Shown here: positions 8,622-18,122 of the stretch, in pieces
Layout: each line of letters starts with the position of its first letter
Position numbering within the stretch: the stretch's first letter is position 1
Assembly (NCBI RefSeq): GCF_042427585.1
Contig: NZ_JBHMFC010000105.1
Span: 62,001-126,000 of the forward strand
Length of the DNA: 64,000 bases
DNA from: Pseudalgibacter ostreae
GTDB taxonomy: Bacteria; Bacteroidota; Bacteroidia; Flavobacteriales; Flavobacteriaceae
Direction: 5' to 3'
Position numbers and translations under genes: made by a program
Notes under the pieces: model-generated
The model's input: only the letters and a program-made list of their open reading frames with translations
Database searches by the model: none
Told to the model about the DNA's origin: nothing

Positions 8622-10574
8622 TCAATCCGCATTCTGCAAGCTTTTAGCTAATTTTGAAAACTGCCAGCTATGATGGGTTGCCGCTTCTTTTAAATTCTCT
8701 TTACAAATAGCATTACAAGCCTGTATTTGCGTTAAATACCTAAACGCATTACCCCTTATTTCATGGCCATATCTATTACTGGTATAATTTGTTAACTCCT
8801 TAAAGTACTTTGCTTTATTTTCAGGCTCAAAATCTTCGGTAATTAATGCTAGCGTTAACCAAAGTGTTCGGATATTCTTATCATTAAACCCTTGAACACC
8901 TTGTGTTCGATCTAAATATTTTTTACGCTCTTGCGGAAAATTTTTCCACAGGTTAAACAATGCTATCTCTTTCGTTATATAAGAGGCATCATTTAAAAGC
9001 GTTTCATAAGCTTCTTTTAACGCTAATGGTATTTCAGATAGTGATTGAGCGATTGTTTGACGAACCTTTAAACTGGTATTGAAATCTTCTTTTTTAAGAT
9101 GGGAAGCCATTTGAAGAACCACTTTTGACTTCGCCTCATCCGACCTATTGGACATTAGGTACTCACTACATGCCACAGTATATGTACCACACGCTATATT
9201 TAAATACTCTTGAATAACATCAAATTTCTTTAAGCAGTCCATAATCACATCATACTCCAAGTCACTACTTTTTAACCAAATCTCAACAAACTCACTTAAA
9301 TCCTGTGCACTCTCTTTTTCAACTTCTTTTATAAAATCATCTGTTTCCACATTTTTAAATTGATGTTTTTGTAGATACTTTTTAACTGCCCCCTTAAAAG
9401 CACGATCCCCTACTTGCTCTCGTAACAAATGCAACACCCAAGCTCCTTTTTTATAAAATGTAGCACTACTAGCCTTCGGGTCTAATAATGAAGTGCCTTG
9501 TCCTGCTTTATCTTGCGCCAACAACTCTTGGGCGTACTCGTATAGCCGCCAGTAATAATAATCCTCTCCAAAAACTTCACGTTCAGCCAACAAAGCATAA
9601 TACGTAGCAAACCCTTCCTGTAACCAATGGTGGGTTCCCGAGGTTTCTGTAACCAAGTTACCAAACCATTGATGCGCGAGTTCGTGGGCATTTATATTCA
9701 CATAATTTCGATCTGCGAAAGCAACAGAATCCACTACAAAAGCATCAGAAAAAATAGTAACACTTGTGTTTTCCATTCCAGCATATAAAAAATCCTTAAC
9801 TGGCACTTGCTTATAATTTTGCCAGGGGTACAACACACCAATCTCTTTCTCCAAATAATCGAACATCTGTTTGGTATAGCGGTAAGTAGGCTCAAATTTT
9901 AAGGCATCTTCTGGATAATAGTACATACCTAATGCTACGCCACTCTGGGAATAAGCAACTTGTTTATCATATTTACCAATAGCGAACGCTACCAAATAAC
10001 TAGACATGGGCTGTAGCATATCGTAATACCAAGTTGTTGTAGAGGCTCCTATATGCTTATCCACAAGTTTTCCATTAGCAATAACCTCGTAACTCTTATC
10101 AAACGTGATATTTAAATCAAATTCAATTTTATCATTCATATCATCAATACTTGGCAACCAATTACTGGTATACTTGCCCTGCCCCTGCGTCCATATTTGT
10201 TTTAAACCTTCACTATGCTCCCAGCCAATAAAATACAGTGCTTTTTTAGGCCGTGCTTCATAATAAAACTTAACATTATACGTTTTGTTTTTTTTAAAAT
10301 TATGATGAAACCAAATTTTAGTAGAATCGTTTGAATACCTTACCTTTTCCCCATTTAAAGTCACAGAATCAAATTTCATCGCAATTGCATCCAAAAAAAT
10401 CGAGTCTACCGGCTTTAATATTTTAAATTTACCCCTTACGGTTCCTAAAACCGTTCTAGCATCAACATCTAGACCAATACCCACTTTAATCGATTTAAAA
10501 TCAACATATTCTGTTTGCTGTGAAAACCCAAAACAAGTCACCAATAAAAGCAAAAACACTATAATTTTATTCAT
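8622..10574 (-). CDS. M1 family zinc aminopeptidase, exported
   Basis: A 650-residue gluzincin peptidase that removes N-terminal amino acids from peptides. The zinc site is HELAH at 297-301 with the third ligand Glu320 in LQEGF, and the exopeptidase motif is YAGMENTS. A signal peptide (MNKIIVFLLLLVTCFGFSQ) indicates export to the periplasm. The longer frame starting at 10604 adds only MVLLAVISYY before the signal peptide, so the ATG at 10574 is taken as the start. A HEAT-like helical C terminus (about 440-650) follows, with no T9SS sorting domain. Confidence 0.92.
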   Translation of the reverse strand: MNKIIVFLLLLVTCFGFSQQTEYVDFKSIKVGIGLDVDARTVLGTVRGKFKILKPVDSIFLDAIAMKFDSVTLNGEKVRYSNDSTKIWFHHNFKKNKTYNVKFYYEARPKKALYFIGWEHSEGLKQIWTQGQGKYTSNWLPSIDDMNDKIEFDLNITFDKSYEVIANGKLVDKHIGASTTTWYYDMLQPMSSYLVAFAIGKYDKQVAYSQSGVALGMYYYPEDALKFEPTYRYTKQMFDYLEKEIGVLYPWQNYKQVPVKDFLYAGMENTSVTIFSDAFVVDSVAFADRNYVNINAHELAHQWFGNLVTETSGTHHWLQEGFATYYALLAEREVFGEDYYYWRLYEYAQELLAQDKAGQGTSLLDPKASSATFYKKGAWVLHLLREQVGDRAFKGAVKKYLQKHQFKNVETDDFIKEVEKESAQDLSEFVEIWLKSSDLEYDVIMDCLKKFDVIQEYLNIACGTYTVACSEYLMSNRSDEAKSKVVLQMASHLKKEDFNTSLKVRQTIAQSLSEIPLALKEAYETLLNDASYITKEIALFNLWKNFPQERKKYLDRTQGVQGFNDKNIRTLWLTLALITEDFEPENKAKYFKELTNYTSNRYGHEIRGNAFRYLTQIQACNAICKENLKEAATHHSWQFSKLAKSLQNAD

Positions 10575-10648
10575 ATAATAAGAGATAACTGCTAATAAGA
10601 CCAAAATAGCACTTTTAATCTTAAATGAAATAGCTTAAATTCGCTTTT

Positions 10649-13195
10649 ATGTCTGTTAAACTTCAAACCCCCATAGATTACCTTAAAGGCGTAGGGCCTA
10701 ATCGAGCGGATTTATTACGCAAAGAACTGGGCATTCACACCTATCAGGATTTAATTAACTTATTTCCAAACAGATACATAGACAGAACACAATATTATAA
10801 AATCAACCAATTACAAAAGAGTAATGCCGATGTGCAAGTGATTGGAAAAATAATCGAATTTAAAGAAGTTGCCCAAAAGCAAGGCAAGCGCTTGGTAGCA
10901 ACATTTGTTGACGAGACTGGCACCATGGAACTGGTGTGGTTTCGAGGACAAAAATGGATTAGAGAAGGTTTACAACTCAACAAACCCTATGTTGCTTTTG
11001 GAAAAACCAATTGGTTTTCAGGCAAGTTCAGTATGGCACATCCCGATATGGAATTGCTAGAAGAACATGAAAAAAATCTTCGTGGCGCCATGCAACCCAT
11101 TTATCCTTCTACAGAAAAACTGTCTAATAGAGGTATTTCCAATCGTGTGATCATTAAAATCATGCAACAATTATTTCTAGAAACTGGCGGGAAATTCGCA
11201 GAAACATTACCCGATAGTTTACGCTCGGAATTAAAATTAATGAACAAATCGTCAGCACTTTTTAATGTTCATTTTCCGAAGAGCCAAGCCCTACTTTCCA
11301 AAGCCCAATTCCGATTAAAATTCGAAGAATTATTTTATATTCAATTGCAGTTAATCATTAAGAATTTAATGCATAAGTCTAAAATAAAAGGCTTTCCTTT
11401 TAAACATGTTGGTCATTATTTCAACACGTTTTTTAAAACGCATTTACCCTTCGAATTAACGAACGCACAAAAACGCGTTCTTAAAGAAATTAGGGCCGAT
11501 TTAGGAAGCCACGCCCAAATGAATCGCCTTTTACAAGGTGATGTAGGTTCGGGGAAGACCATAGTAGCATTCATGTCAATATTAATGGCACTTGACAACG
11601 GTTTTCAAGCTTGCTTAATGGCTCCTACTGAAATTTTGTCAGTACAGCACTATAATGGATTATTAGAACTATGCAACAAACTAAATATCAGCATATCACT
11701 GCTTACAGGGTCAACCAAAACTTCAATAAGGAAACAAATCCATGAAACTTTAGAAAACGGAGAATTACAAGTCCTTATTGGCACTCATGCTTTACTTGAA
11801 AATAAAGTGAAATTCCAAAATTTAGGACTTGCAGTTATCGACGAACAACATCGTTTTGGTGTAGAGCAACGAAGTAAATTGTGGAAGAAAGGACAAACAA
11901 GCCCTCCTCAATCCTCCTACGGGGAGCAAGCCAAAACTATACGCAAAAAGTTTATGACCGCTCGCCCGTCTACATATAAATTATTAATGGAACTTCAAGC
12001 TGAAAACAAAAAACACAGCACCCAAGCTGAAGCCATTTTATGGGAATGTTTAAGAAATAAAAAACTGGACCACAAATTTAGAAGGCAACACATAATTGAT
12101 GAATTTATAGTTGACTTTATCAATCTAGAAAAAAATTTAATAATTGAAGTTGATGGAGGCCACCATAACACTATTGAACAAAAAGAAGCTGATAATTTAC
12201 GCACACAAATTCTAAATGAAATTGGGTTTTCAGTAATTAGATTTACCAACGAACAAATAATCGGAGACATTGATAATGTGTTACGGTATATTGCGAACCG
12301 CTTGGAAAGCCTCCCTTCTGGGGAGGTTGGTGGGGCAACCATCCCGCCACATATTTTGGTGATGACTGCAACCCCCATTCCTAGAACTTTAGCCATGTCT
12401 GTTTATGGCGATTTAGACATTTCGGTAATTGATGAATTACCACCGGGAAGACAGGCTATAAAAACAGTACATCGCTATGATAAAAATCGATTAAATGTGT
12501 TCCGATTTATCCGTGACGAGATAGCAAAAGGACGTCAGATATATATCGTTTACCCCTTAATCCAAGAAAGCGAAAACATGGATTATAAAGATTTAATGGA
12601 TGGTTACGAAAGTATATCACGAGATTTCCCCATGCCCGATTATCAAATATCCATTGTGCACGGTAAAATGAAACCGGCGGATAAAGATTTTGAAATGCAA
12701 CGATTTATAAAAGGTGAAACTCAAATTATGGTCGCCACCACTGTTATTGAAGTAGGTGTAAATGTTCCCAACGCATCGGTAATGATTATTGAAAGTGCCG
12801 AGCGCTTTGGTTTGTCGCAACTGCACCAGCTACGTGGCCGCGTAGGAAGAGGCGCAGAACAAAGTTATTGTATCTTAATGACGGGACATAAACTAAGCAG
12901 TGATAGTAAAACCAGATTGGAAACTATGGTAAAAACCAGCGATGGTTTTGAAATTGCCGAAGTGGATTTACGACTTCGTGGCCCGGGCGACATCATGGGC
13001 ACACAGCAAAGCGGCATTTTAACGCTTAAAATTGCTGATATCATAAAAGACAAAGCCCTTTTACAGCTTGCCAGGCACCATGCCAAAACCATTTTAAAAC
13101 GAGATGCAACGCTATCGAGCCCTGAAAACGGGGTTATTTTAAACACCTATAAACAAATGGGCAAATACAAAAACATCTGGAACTACATTAGCTAA
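10649..13195 (+). CDS. recG: ATP-dependent DNA helicase RecG with an in-frame DUF559 nuclease insertion
   Basis: RecG reverses stalled forks and migrates branched DNA. The 848-residue frame carries the wedge/OB domain (about 1-200), Walker A GDVGSGKT, motif II DEQHRFG at 398-404, motif III MTATPIPRT, the C-terminal helicase motifs with VIEVGVNVPNA and QLRGRVGRG, and the TRG region ending in WNYIS. It is about 146 residues longer than the roughly 700 expected. The excess lies between motif II and motif III and encodes a DUF559-type PD-(D/E)xK nuclease domain (see separate entry). All helicase motifs remain intact and in frame on both sides, so a full-length fusion could be made. Whether it retains RecG activity is not known. 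Confidence 0.95.
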   Translation: MSVKLQTPIDYLKGVGPNRADLLRKELGIHTYQDLINLFPNRYIDRTQYYKINQLQKSNADVQVIGKIIEFKEVAQKQGKRLVATFVDETGTMELVWFRGQKWIREGLQLNKPYVAFGKTNWFSGKFSMAHPDMELLEEHEKNLRGAMQPIYPSTEKLSNRGISNRVIIKIMQQLFLETGGKFAETLPDSLRSELKLMNKSSALFNVHFPKSQALLSKAQFRLKFEELFYIQLQLIIKNLMHKSKIKGFPFKHVGHYFNTFFKTHLPFELTNAQKRVLKEIRADLGSHAQMNRLLQGDVGSGKTIVAFMSILMALDNGFQACLMAPTEILSVQHYNGLLELCNKLNISISLLTGSTKTSIRKQIHETLENGELQVLIGTHALLENKVKFQNLGLAVIDEQHRFGVEQRSKLWKKGQTSPPQSSYGEQAKTIRKKFMTARPSTYKLLMELQAENKKHSTQAEAILWECLRNKKLDHKFRRQHIIDEFIVDFINLEKNLIIEVDGGHHNTIEQKEADNLRTQILNEIGFSVIRFTNEQIIGDIDNVLRYIANRLESLPSGEVGGATIPPHILVMTATPIPRTLAMSVYGDLDISVIDELPPGRQAIKTVHRYDKNRLNVFRFIRDEIAKGRQIYIVYPLIQESENMDYKDLMDGYESISRDFPMPDYQISIVHGKMKPADKDFEMQRFIKGETQIMVATTVIEVGVNVPNASVMIIESAERFGLSQLHQLRGRVGRGAEQSYCILMTGHKLSSDSKTRLETMVKTSDGFEIAEVDLRLRGPGDIMGTQQSGILTLKIADIIKDKALLQLARHHAKTILKRDATLSSPENGVILNTYKQMGKYKNIWNYIS
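11901..12338 (+). mobile_element. DUF559 endonuclease element inserted in recG
   Basis: This 438-bp (146-codon) segment interrupts recG without breaking the frame. Its core begins at an internal Met (436 of the fusion, ATG at 11954) and encodes a DUF559/Vsr-like domain with TEAxLWE-like helix, FRRQHIIDEF, Asp489 in IVDF, and Glu500-x-Asp502 in IIEVDGGHH, then GFSVIRFTNEQI. The ends are GC-rich compared with the AT-rich surroundings and form imperfect inverted repeats: 11901-11927 (GCCCTCC...GGGGAGC) and 12309-12336 (GCCTCCC...GGTGGGGC). The triplet CAA occurs at 11898-11900 and again at 12336-12338, consistent with a short target duplication. Removing 438 bp leaves a normal 702-residue RecG. 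I recall DUF559 proteins with similar P/G-rich flanks widely in Bacteroidota; the mobility mechanism is inference. Confidence 0.8.
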
Positions 13196-13246
13196 TTTTT
13201 TTTTTGGTTCTGAAATACTTAACTACTTTTACCTAAAACACATAAT

Positions 13247-13828
13247 ATGCTTGGCTTAAAATTAAAAACAGACCCCCGATGGGTCAATATTGTAGAATCT
13301 AATATTGAAGAAATATTAACCGATCATGCGTGGTGCGAGCAAAAAGCAGCTACCAATGCTATAACCATTATCACACTTAATCCTGAACATGAAGATTTAG
13401 TAACCGAATTGTTGGCTTTGGCAAAAGAGGAACTCGAACATTTCCAAATGGTACACGACATTATTAAAAAACGCGGGTATGCATTGGGCAGAGAGCGCAA
13501 AGATAGCTATGTAAACGAGCTCTATAAATTTATGAACAAAGGAGGTAGCAGACAACAAAGTATGGTAGACAGATTATTGTTCTCTGCCATGATTGAAGCC
13601 AGAAGTTGCGAACGTTTTAAGCTTTTATCAAAAGAAATAAACGATCCCGAACTTGCTAAATTCTATCACGATTTAATGATAAGCGAGGCCGGTCATTACA
13701 CTTTATTTATAGGTTTCGCTCGTAAATACGGTAAAGGAATCGATGTGGATAAGCGTTGGCAAGACCTTATAGAATTTGAAGGTGAGGTAATTCAGAATTA
13801 TGGCAAATCTGAAACCATTCATGGCTAA
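13247..13828 (+). CDS. miaE: tRNA-(ms2io6A)-hydroxylase MiaE
   Basis: A 193-residue ferritin-like diiron monooxygenase that hydroxylates 2-methylthio-isopentenyl-adenosine at position 37 of tRNAs reading UNN codons. The metal-ligand helices are visible: CEQKAATNA in helix 1, KEELEHF in helix 2, IEARSCERF in helix 3 and SEAGHY in helix 4, giving the repeated E...ExxH pattern. The length fits the MiaE family. It stands alone between recG and pheT, on the same strand, 51 bp after recG. Confidence 0.92.
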   Translation: MLGLKLKTDPRWVNIVESNIEEILTDHAWCEQKAATNAITIITLNPEHEDLVTELLALAKEELEHFQMVHDIIKKRGYALGRERKDSYVNELYKFMNKGGSRQQSMVDRLLFSAMIEARSCERFKLLSKEINDPELAKFYHDLMISEAGHYTLFIGFARKYGKGIDVDKRWQDLIEFEGEVIQNYGKSETIHG

Positions 13829-13972
13829 GCACCAGTCGTAAATTACCAAGTAAAAAAAATACAATGAAATGCTTTATGTGGCAATTTCCAGGTTTTAAAA
13901 TGAACATCAACACGGTTTCAAATGAAATCGAGAACATCGCTACAAATAATAGCAGAAATCATCATGCTTTTT

Positions 13973-14003
13973 TTGAATGCTACAATTCAATAATTTATCT
14001 TTG
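13973..14003 (+). promoter_or_regulatory. Bacteroidota promoter of pheT
   Basis: A TTG at 13973-13975 is followed after 20 bp by TATCTTTG at 13996-14003, matching the Bacteroidota -33 TTG / -7 TAnnTTTG consensus. The predicted transcription start falls about 20 bp before the ATG at 14031, which excludes the upstream in-frame start at 13977. Confidence 0.7.
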
Positions 14004-14030
14004 CCGCTCAGAAAATTTAGGATATTACAA

Positions 14031-16457
14031 ATGAAGATTTCATACAATTGGTTAAAGCAGTTTATCAACACAGATTGGACACCAGAGCAAACCAGTGAAT
14101 TGCTTACAGATTTAGGACTTGAAGTAGAAGGCATCGAGGCCTATCAATCCGTTAAAGGTGGATTAGAAGGCGTTATTGTAGGGGAAGTGTTAACCTGTAT
14201 TCCACATCCAAATGCCGATAAATTAAAAATAACAACAGTAAATATTGGAGAAGCATTGCCGCTTCAAATAGTTTGTGGTGCTCCTAATGTTGCTGCTGGA
14301 CAAAAAGTACCCGTAGCCCCTATTGGCACTACCCTATATACCGAAGCGGGAGAAGCTTGGACCATTAAAAAAGGAAAGATTAGAGGTGAAGAAAGTTTCG
14401 GTATGATTTGTGCTGAAGACGAGTTGGGGCTAGGCAAATCTCATGATGGTATCTTGGTTTTAGATGAAGACATCGTGGTTGGCACTGCTGTTGCAACTAT
14501 TTTTGATATTGAAAACGATCAGGTTTTTGAAATAGGATTAACACCCAATAGAGCTGATGCTATGAGCCATTGGGGCACAGCTCGTGATTTAAAGGCGGGA
14601 TTTGCTCAAAAAGACATTCATTCTGAACTTATCACACCATCTGTTAGCGCTTTTCGTGTAGATAATAGAACCCTTAAGATTGATGTAGAGGTTGAAGATA
14701 AAACTTTAGCACCACGTTATTGCGGAGTTACCATTTCAAACATTAAAGTAACAGAGTCCCCAAGCTGGTTACAACATCGTTTAAAGGCTATTGGGCTTAA
14801 ACCCATAAACAATATTGTAGATGCTACTAATTATGTTCTACACGAGTTGGGACAACCGCTACACGCATTTGATACCGCAAGAATTTCAGGTAATAAAATT
14901 CAAGTTAAAACATTAGAAACCGGCACAAAATTTATCACTTTAGATGGTATTGAACGCGAGCTTCATGAAGAAGATTTAATGATATGTGACAATGAAAAAC
15001 CCATGTGTATTGCTGGTGTTTTTGGCGGACAATACTCGGGGGTTTCTGAAACTACCACCAGTATATTTTTAGAAAGCGCTTACTTTAACCCGATTAGCAT
15101 TCGAAAATCTGCAAAAAGACATGGCCTTAACACAGATGCTTCTTTTAGATTTGAAAGAGGAATCGACCCAAGCATTACCGAATATGCTTTAAAACGAGCA
15201 GCTTTATTGATAAAAGAAGTTGCTGGAGGTGAGGTTACCAGTGAAATCGTAGATGTTTATCCTAAAAAAATAGAAGACTTTCAGGTGCGTTTAACCTTTG
15301 AAAACGCAAAAAAACTAATAGGTGAAGAAATTTCCCAAGAAACCATTAAGAGTATTTTATCATCGCTAGACATTAAAGTTATTAACGTTACCGAAACAGC
15401 TTTGGGCCTAACGGTTCCAGCCTACAGAAATGATGTTCAACGGGAAGCAGATATTATTGAAGAAATCCTTAGAGTTTATGGCTATAACAACATAAATCCA
15501 ACAGGTAAATTACATGCCTCTATATCTACGACTTCGCGGTTTGAGGATTATAAAATCCAGAATACAATAGGCAATTTACTAGCTGCACAAGGATTTTTCG
15601 AAACCATGTCTAACTCTCTTACCACTCCTAATTATACAGAACTAAGTGATGCCTTTAAAAAAGAGCAGAATATTGCAATAGTAAATCCTTTAAGTAGCGA
15701 TTTATCAGTTTTAAGACAATCCTTATTGTTTTCTGGCTTAGAAGCTTTGGCTTTTAATATCAATAGAAAACGTAGCAATTTAAAATTGTTTGAATTTGGA
15801 AAAACTTACCATGGTTATGACGACAAGCGAGAAGAATTTAAACATCTTGCGCTATTTGCTACAGGAAGCCAATCTCCAGAAAACTGGATAAATTCAGAAA
15901 AAAAGAGTGATTTTTTCTATTTAAAAGGAAGTATCCTTGCCATTTTAGAGCGTCTGGGCATTTCTCGTTTTAACGAAACACCTAATAAAAATGATTTAAT
16001 TCCTGAAGGATTGAGCTTTGGTTTAGGAAAAACCGTTTTAGTGGAGTTCGGTTTAGTTAAAAAATCCATATTAAAACATTTTGACATTTCGCAGGATGTT
16101 TTATTTGCCGATTTTAAATGGGATGCCATTTTGGAGGTTGTAAAACGTAATAAAATAAGCTTTAAAACCATTACCAAATACCCAGAGATACGTCGGGACT
16201 TCGCTTTACTTCTAAATGAAAATGTTTCTTTTGATGCTATTTATAAATTAGCGAAGAAAACTGAAAAGAAATTGCTTAAGAATATAAATCTTTTTGATGT
16301 CTATCAAGGTAAAAATCTTCCAGATGGCAAAAAGAGCTATGCCGTTAGTTTTATATTTCAAGACGATCATAAAACGCTCACAGATAAGCAAATCGATAAA
16401 ATCATGAATACTCTTCAGCTTAATTTTGAAAAAGAGCTTGGAGCAGAGTTACGATAA
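14031..16457 (+). CDS. pheT: phenylalanine--tRNA ligase beta subunit
   Basis: An 808-residue beta subunit of the alpha2-beta2 PheRS, which charges tRNA-Phe. Domains run in order: an N-terminal part starting MKISYNWLKQF, an EMAP/OB tRNA-binding domain (about 40-150, with PHPNADKLKI), the B3/B4 editing domain (about 205-390), the B5 domain (about 400-475), the inactive synthetase-like core, and the C-terminal FDX-ACB anticodon-binding domain (about 715-808, RRDFALLL and FIFQDDHKTLTDKQI). The start at 14031 matches family N termini and lies just downstream of a good promoter. The pheS partner is not adjacent in this window. The PAP2 gene follows after 5 bp and may be cotranscribed. Confidence 0.97.
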   Translation: MKISYNWLKQFINTDWTPEQTSELLTDLGLEVEGIEAYQSVKGGLEGVIVGEVLTCIPHPNADKLKITTVNIGEALPLQIVCGAPNVAAGQKVPVAPIGTTLYTEAGEAWTIKKGKIRGEESFGMICAEDELGLGKSHDGILVLDEDIVVGTAVATIFDIENDQVFEIGLTPNRADAMSHWGTARDLKAGFAQKDIHSELITPSVSAFRVDNRTLKIDVEVEDKTLAPRYCGVTISNIKVTESPSWLQHRLKAIGLKPINNIVDATNYVLHELGQPLHAFDTARISGNKIQVKTLETGTKFITLDGIERELHEEDLMICDNEKPMCIAGVFGGQYSGVSETTTSIFLESAYFNPISIRKSAKRHGLNTDASFRFERGIDPSITEYALKRAALLIKEVAGGEVTSEIVDVYPKKIEDFQVRLTFENAKKLIGEEISQETIKSILSSLDIKVINVTETALGLTVPAYRNDVQREADIIEEILRVYGYNNINPTGKLHASISTTSRFEDYKIQNTIGNLLAAQGFFETMSNSLTTPNYTELSDAFKKEQNIAIVNPLSSDLSVLRQSLLFSGLEALAFNINRKRSNLKLFEFGKTYHGYDDKREEFKHLALFATGSQSPENWINSEKKSDFFYLKGSILAILERLGISRFNETPNKNDLIPEGLSFGLGKTVLVEFGLVKKSILKHFDISQDVLFADFKWDAILEVVKRNKISFKTITKYPEIRRDFALLLNENVSFDAIYKLAKKTEKKLLKNINLFDVYQGKNLPDGKKSYAVSFIFQDDHKTLTDKQIDKIMNTLQLNFEKELGAELR

Positions 16458-16462
16458 ACGAC

Positions 16463-17320
16463 ATGTGGTTAATAAAATCTATATTTTTAGCTATTGCCAT
16501 AGCACTGGGCCATACAAGTATGGCCCAAAGTAATGATTCTATAAAACCACTCGACTCTACGCTTAATTCTACTTGGGGCTTATTGAAACAAGACACAAAT
16601 GCAACGTGGAAAAGCGTAAAGTACTCTGTTTCGCGTCCTCTTCATTGGAAAGGCTCTGATTTTAAAAAATTAGGAATTTTACTAGGAGGAACAGCCAGCT
16701 TGTCTTTAATGGATGAAGCGTCGAATTCATTTTTCACGAGACAACACCAAGATGTCCCCAAAATAATAAGAGATTTTGGTTGGTATTTTGGCAGTCCTCA
16801 AAATTATTTTATGGCCAATGCAGGACTCTACGGCTTTGGTTTATTAACGAAAAACGAAAAAATAAGAAAAACGAGTGTTCTTATAATTTCATCTTCTATA
16901 ACGTCGGGTTTAATACAAAGTATCAGTAAAACGGCTTTTGGAAGAGCAAGGCCCGGAACAGGTTACAGTCCTTACGAATTTCAGTTTCTATCAAATGAAG
17001 GCACATTTCATTCATTCCCCTCTGGCCATACGATTCTATCGGTTACCATGGCGCATGCTATAGCAAAACAATTCACGAATACATGGACTAAAGTAGCTAT
17101 TTATTCGATTGGAGCAATACCGCCCTTTTCTAGGCTTACCATTAACGCCCATTGGCTAACGGATGTAGCGCTTAGTGCTGCAATAAGTGTTATTGTAGTA
17201 GATAGCATCGATAAATTTTTAAACAACAATCGCGTGTACGACACTGAACAAGACCACTCCAAAATCTCTTGGAGTTTAGCCTTTACGCCCAATCAAATTG
17301 GGGTTATCGGGAGGTTTTAA
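16463..17320 (+). CDS. PAP2-family phosphatase, exported
   Basis: A 285-residue type 2 phosphatidic acid phosphatase domain protein with a cleavable signal peptide ending in SMAQ. The three acid-phosphatase motifs are complete: KTAFGRARP (motif 1), PSGH within FHSFPSGHTI (motif 2), and SRLTINAHWLTDV (motif 3). It probably dephosphorylates a lipid phosphate at the periplasmic side or outer membrane, such as phosphatidic acid or an isoprenyl pyrophosphate; the substrate is not shown. It begins 5 bp after pheT, though the functions are unrelated. Confidence 0.88.
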   Translation: MWLIKSIFLAIAIALGHTSMAQSNDSIKPLDSTLNSTWGLLKQDTNATWKSVKYSVSRPLHWKGSDFKKLGILLGGTASLSLMDEASNSFFTRQHQDVPKIIRDFGWYFGSPQNYFMANAGLYGFGLLTKNEKIRKTSVLIISSSITSGLIQSISKTAFGRARPGTGYSPYEFQFLSNEGTFHSFPSGHTILSVTMAHAIAKQFTNTWTKVAIYSIGAIPPFSRLTINAHWLTDVALSAAISVIVVDSIDKFLNNNRVYDTEQDHSKISWSLAFTPNQIGVIGRF

Positions 17321-17589
17321 CCAGCCCCTTAGCTTACCAAATCATACATATTAATAATCTGGATAAAAAACCAGAAGAGATTTAAGCCATACCTATCTAG
17401 GTTCACTTTGTTTTAAATCATACTCCCTCTTTTGTTGCCATCCAAGTTCACCTTTTAAAATGATACCCTTTTTCATTTTTTGTTTTCTTTTTTAATAATA
17501 ACAAAGCGTCGTATTCTGGTAAAAGCAAAAGTGAAAATTTATTCATATATTTTTCATATCTTTAAAAAACATGCGTAAACATTCATATT

Positions 17590-17847
17590 ATGAAAAACTC
17601 TAATTATATACGTGTTTTTACAGGAGATTTTATGGCTGTACAACGAGTATTCCTAGAGCTTGAAAGCGAAAACATTTGTGCCGTCATTAAAGATGAATCG
17701 GAATCGGGAAGATTAGCCGGTTTTGCCTCTTCAATTCAAGGTTTTCAAGATATACTGGTTCATAAAGACGAACTGGATAAAGCGCTTTCTATAATGGAAA
17801 CTTTAGCTTCTAGTTTAAAAACAAAATCCTCTGAATCGCCTTTTTAA
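17590..17847 (+). CDS. DUF2007 family protein, copy 1
   Basis: An 85-residue protein with the small alpha/beta fold of the DUF2007 (putative signal-transducing) family, seen in the pattern YIRVFTGDFMAVQRVFLELESENI, then DESESGR and the terminal VHKDELDKALSIME. The family is small and ferredoxin-like (PII-like) with no proven function. A second copy begins 25 bp downstream with the same key positions (FTGxFM, DExESG, DELxK), so this is a tandem pair. Confidence 0.75.
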   Translation: MKNSNYIRVFTGDFMAVQRVFLELESENICAVIKDESESGRLAGFASSIQGFQDILVHKDELDKALSIMETLASSLKTKSSESPF

Positions 17848-17872
17848 TTTAACATCTAAAAAAATAAAAATT

Positions 17873-18112
17873 ATGTCCGACTCCAATTATACAAAAATAT
17901 TCACAGGAAACTTTATGATAGGTCAGCGCATTGTTGAAGCCCTAGAAAAAGTAAACATTCACGCCGTTGTTAGGGATGAAACTGAATCGGGACTTTTAAA
18001 ACCGGTATTTGGAGGCTCTAATTCCGACTATCAAGACATATTTGTACACAACGATGAATTGAACAAATCTATTCCAATTGTAGAAGCCATTAATAGGGAA
18101 GCAAATAGTTAA
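17873..18112 (+). CDS. DUF2007 family protein, copy 2
   Basis: A 79-residue paralogue of the preceding gene, with the same order of elements: YTKIFTGNFM, an alpha helix with VEALEKVNIHAVV, DETESGL, and VHNDELNKSIPIVEA. The two proteins differ mainly in the loop after ESG (PVFGGSNSDYQD here). It is followed within 11 bp by a strong hairpin terminator, so the pair is a short transcription unit. Confidence 0.75.
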   Translation: MSDSNYTKIFTGNFMIGQRIVEALEKVNIHAVVRDETESGLLKPVFGGSNSDYQDIFVHNDELNKSIPIVEAINREANS

Positions 18113-18122
18113 GATACTATAT

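Noticed and set aside
11995..12396. 133-codon minus-strand frame inside recG
   Set aside because: It is the antisense shadow of the DUF559 insert and the recG coding strand; nothing suggests that it is translated.
13977..14030. Upstream in-frame start for pheT
   Set aside because: It would lie upstream of the predicted transcription start, and the ATG at 14031 gives the normal MKISYNWLKQF N terminus.
13864..14034. 56-codon ATG frame ahead of pheT whose TGA overlaps the pheT ATG
   Set aside because: It contains the pheT -33/-7 promoter elements and has no recognisable sequence or membrane signature; overlapping coding is unlikely.
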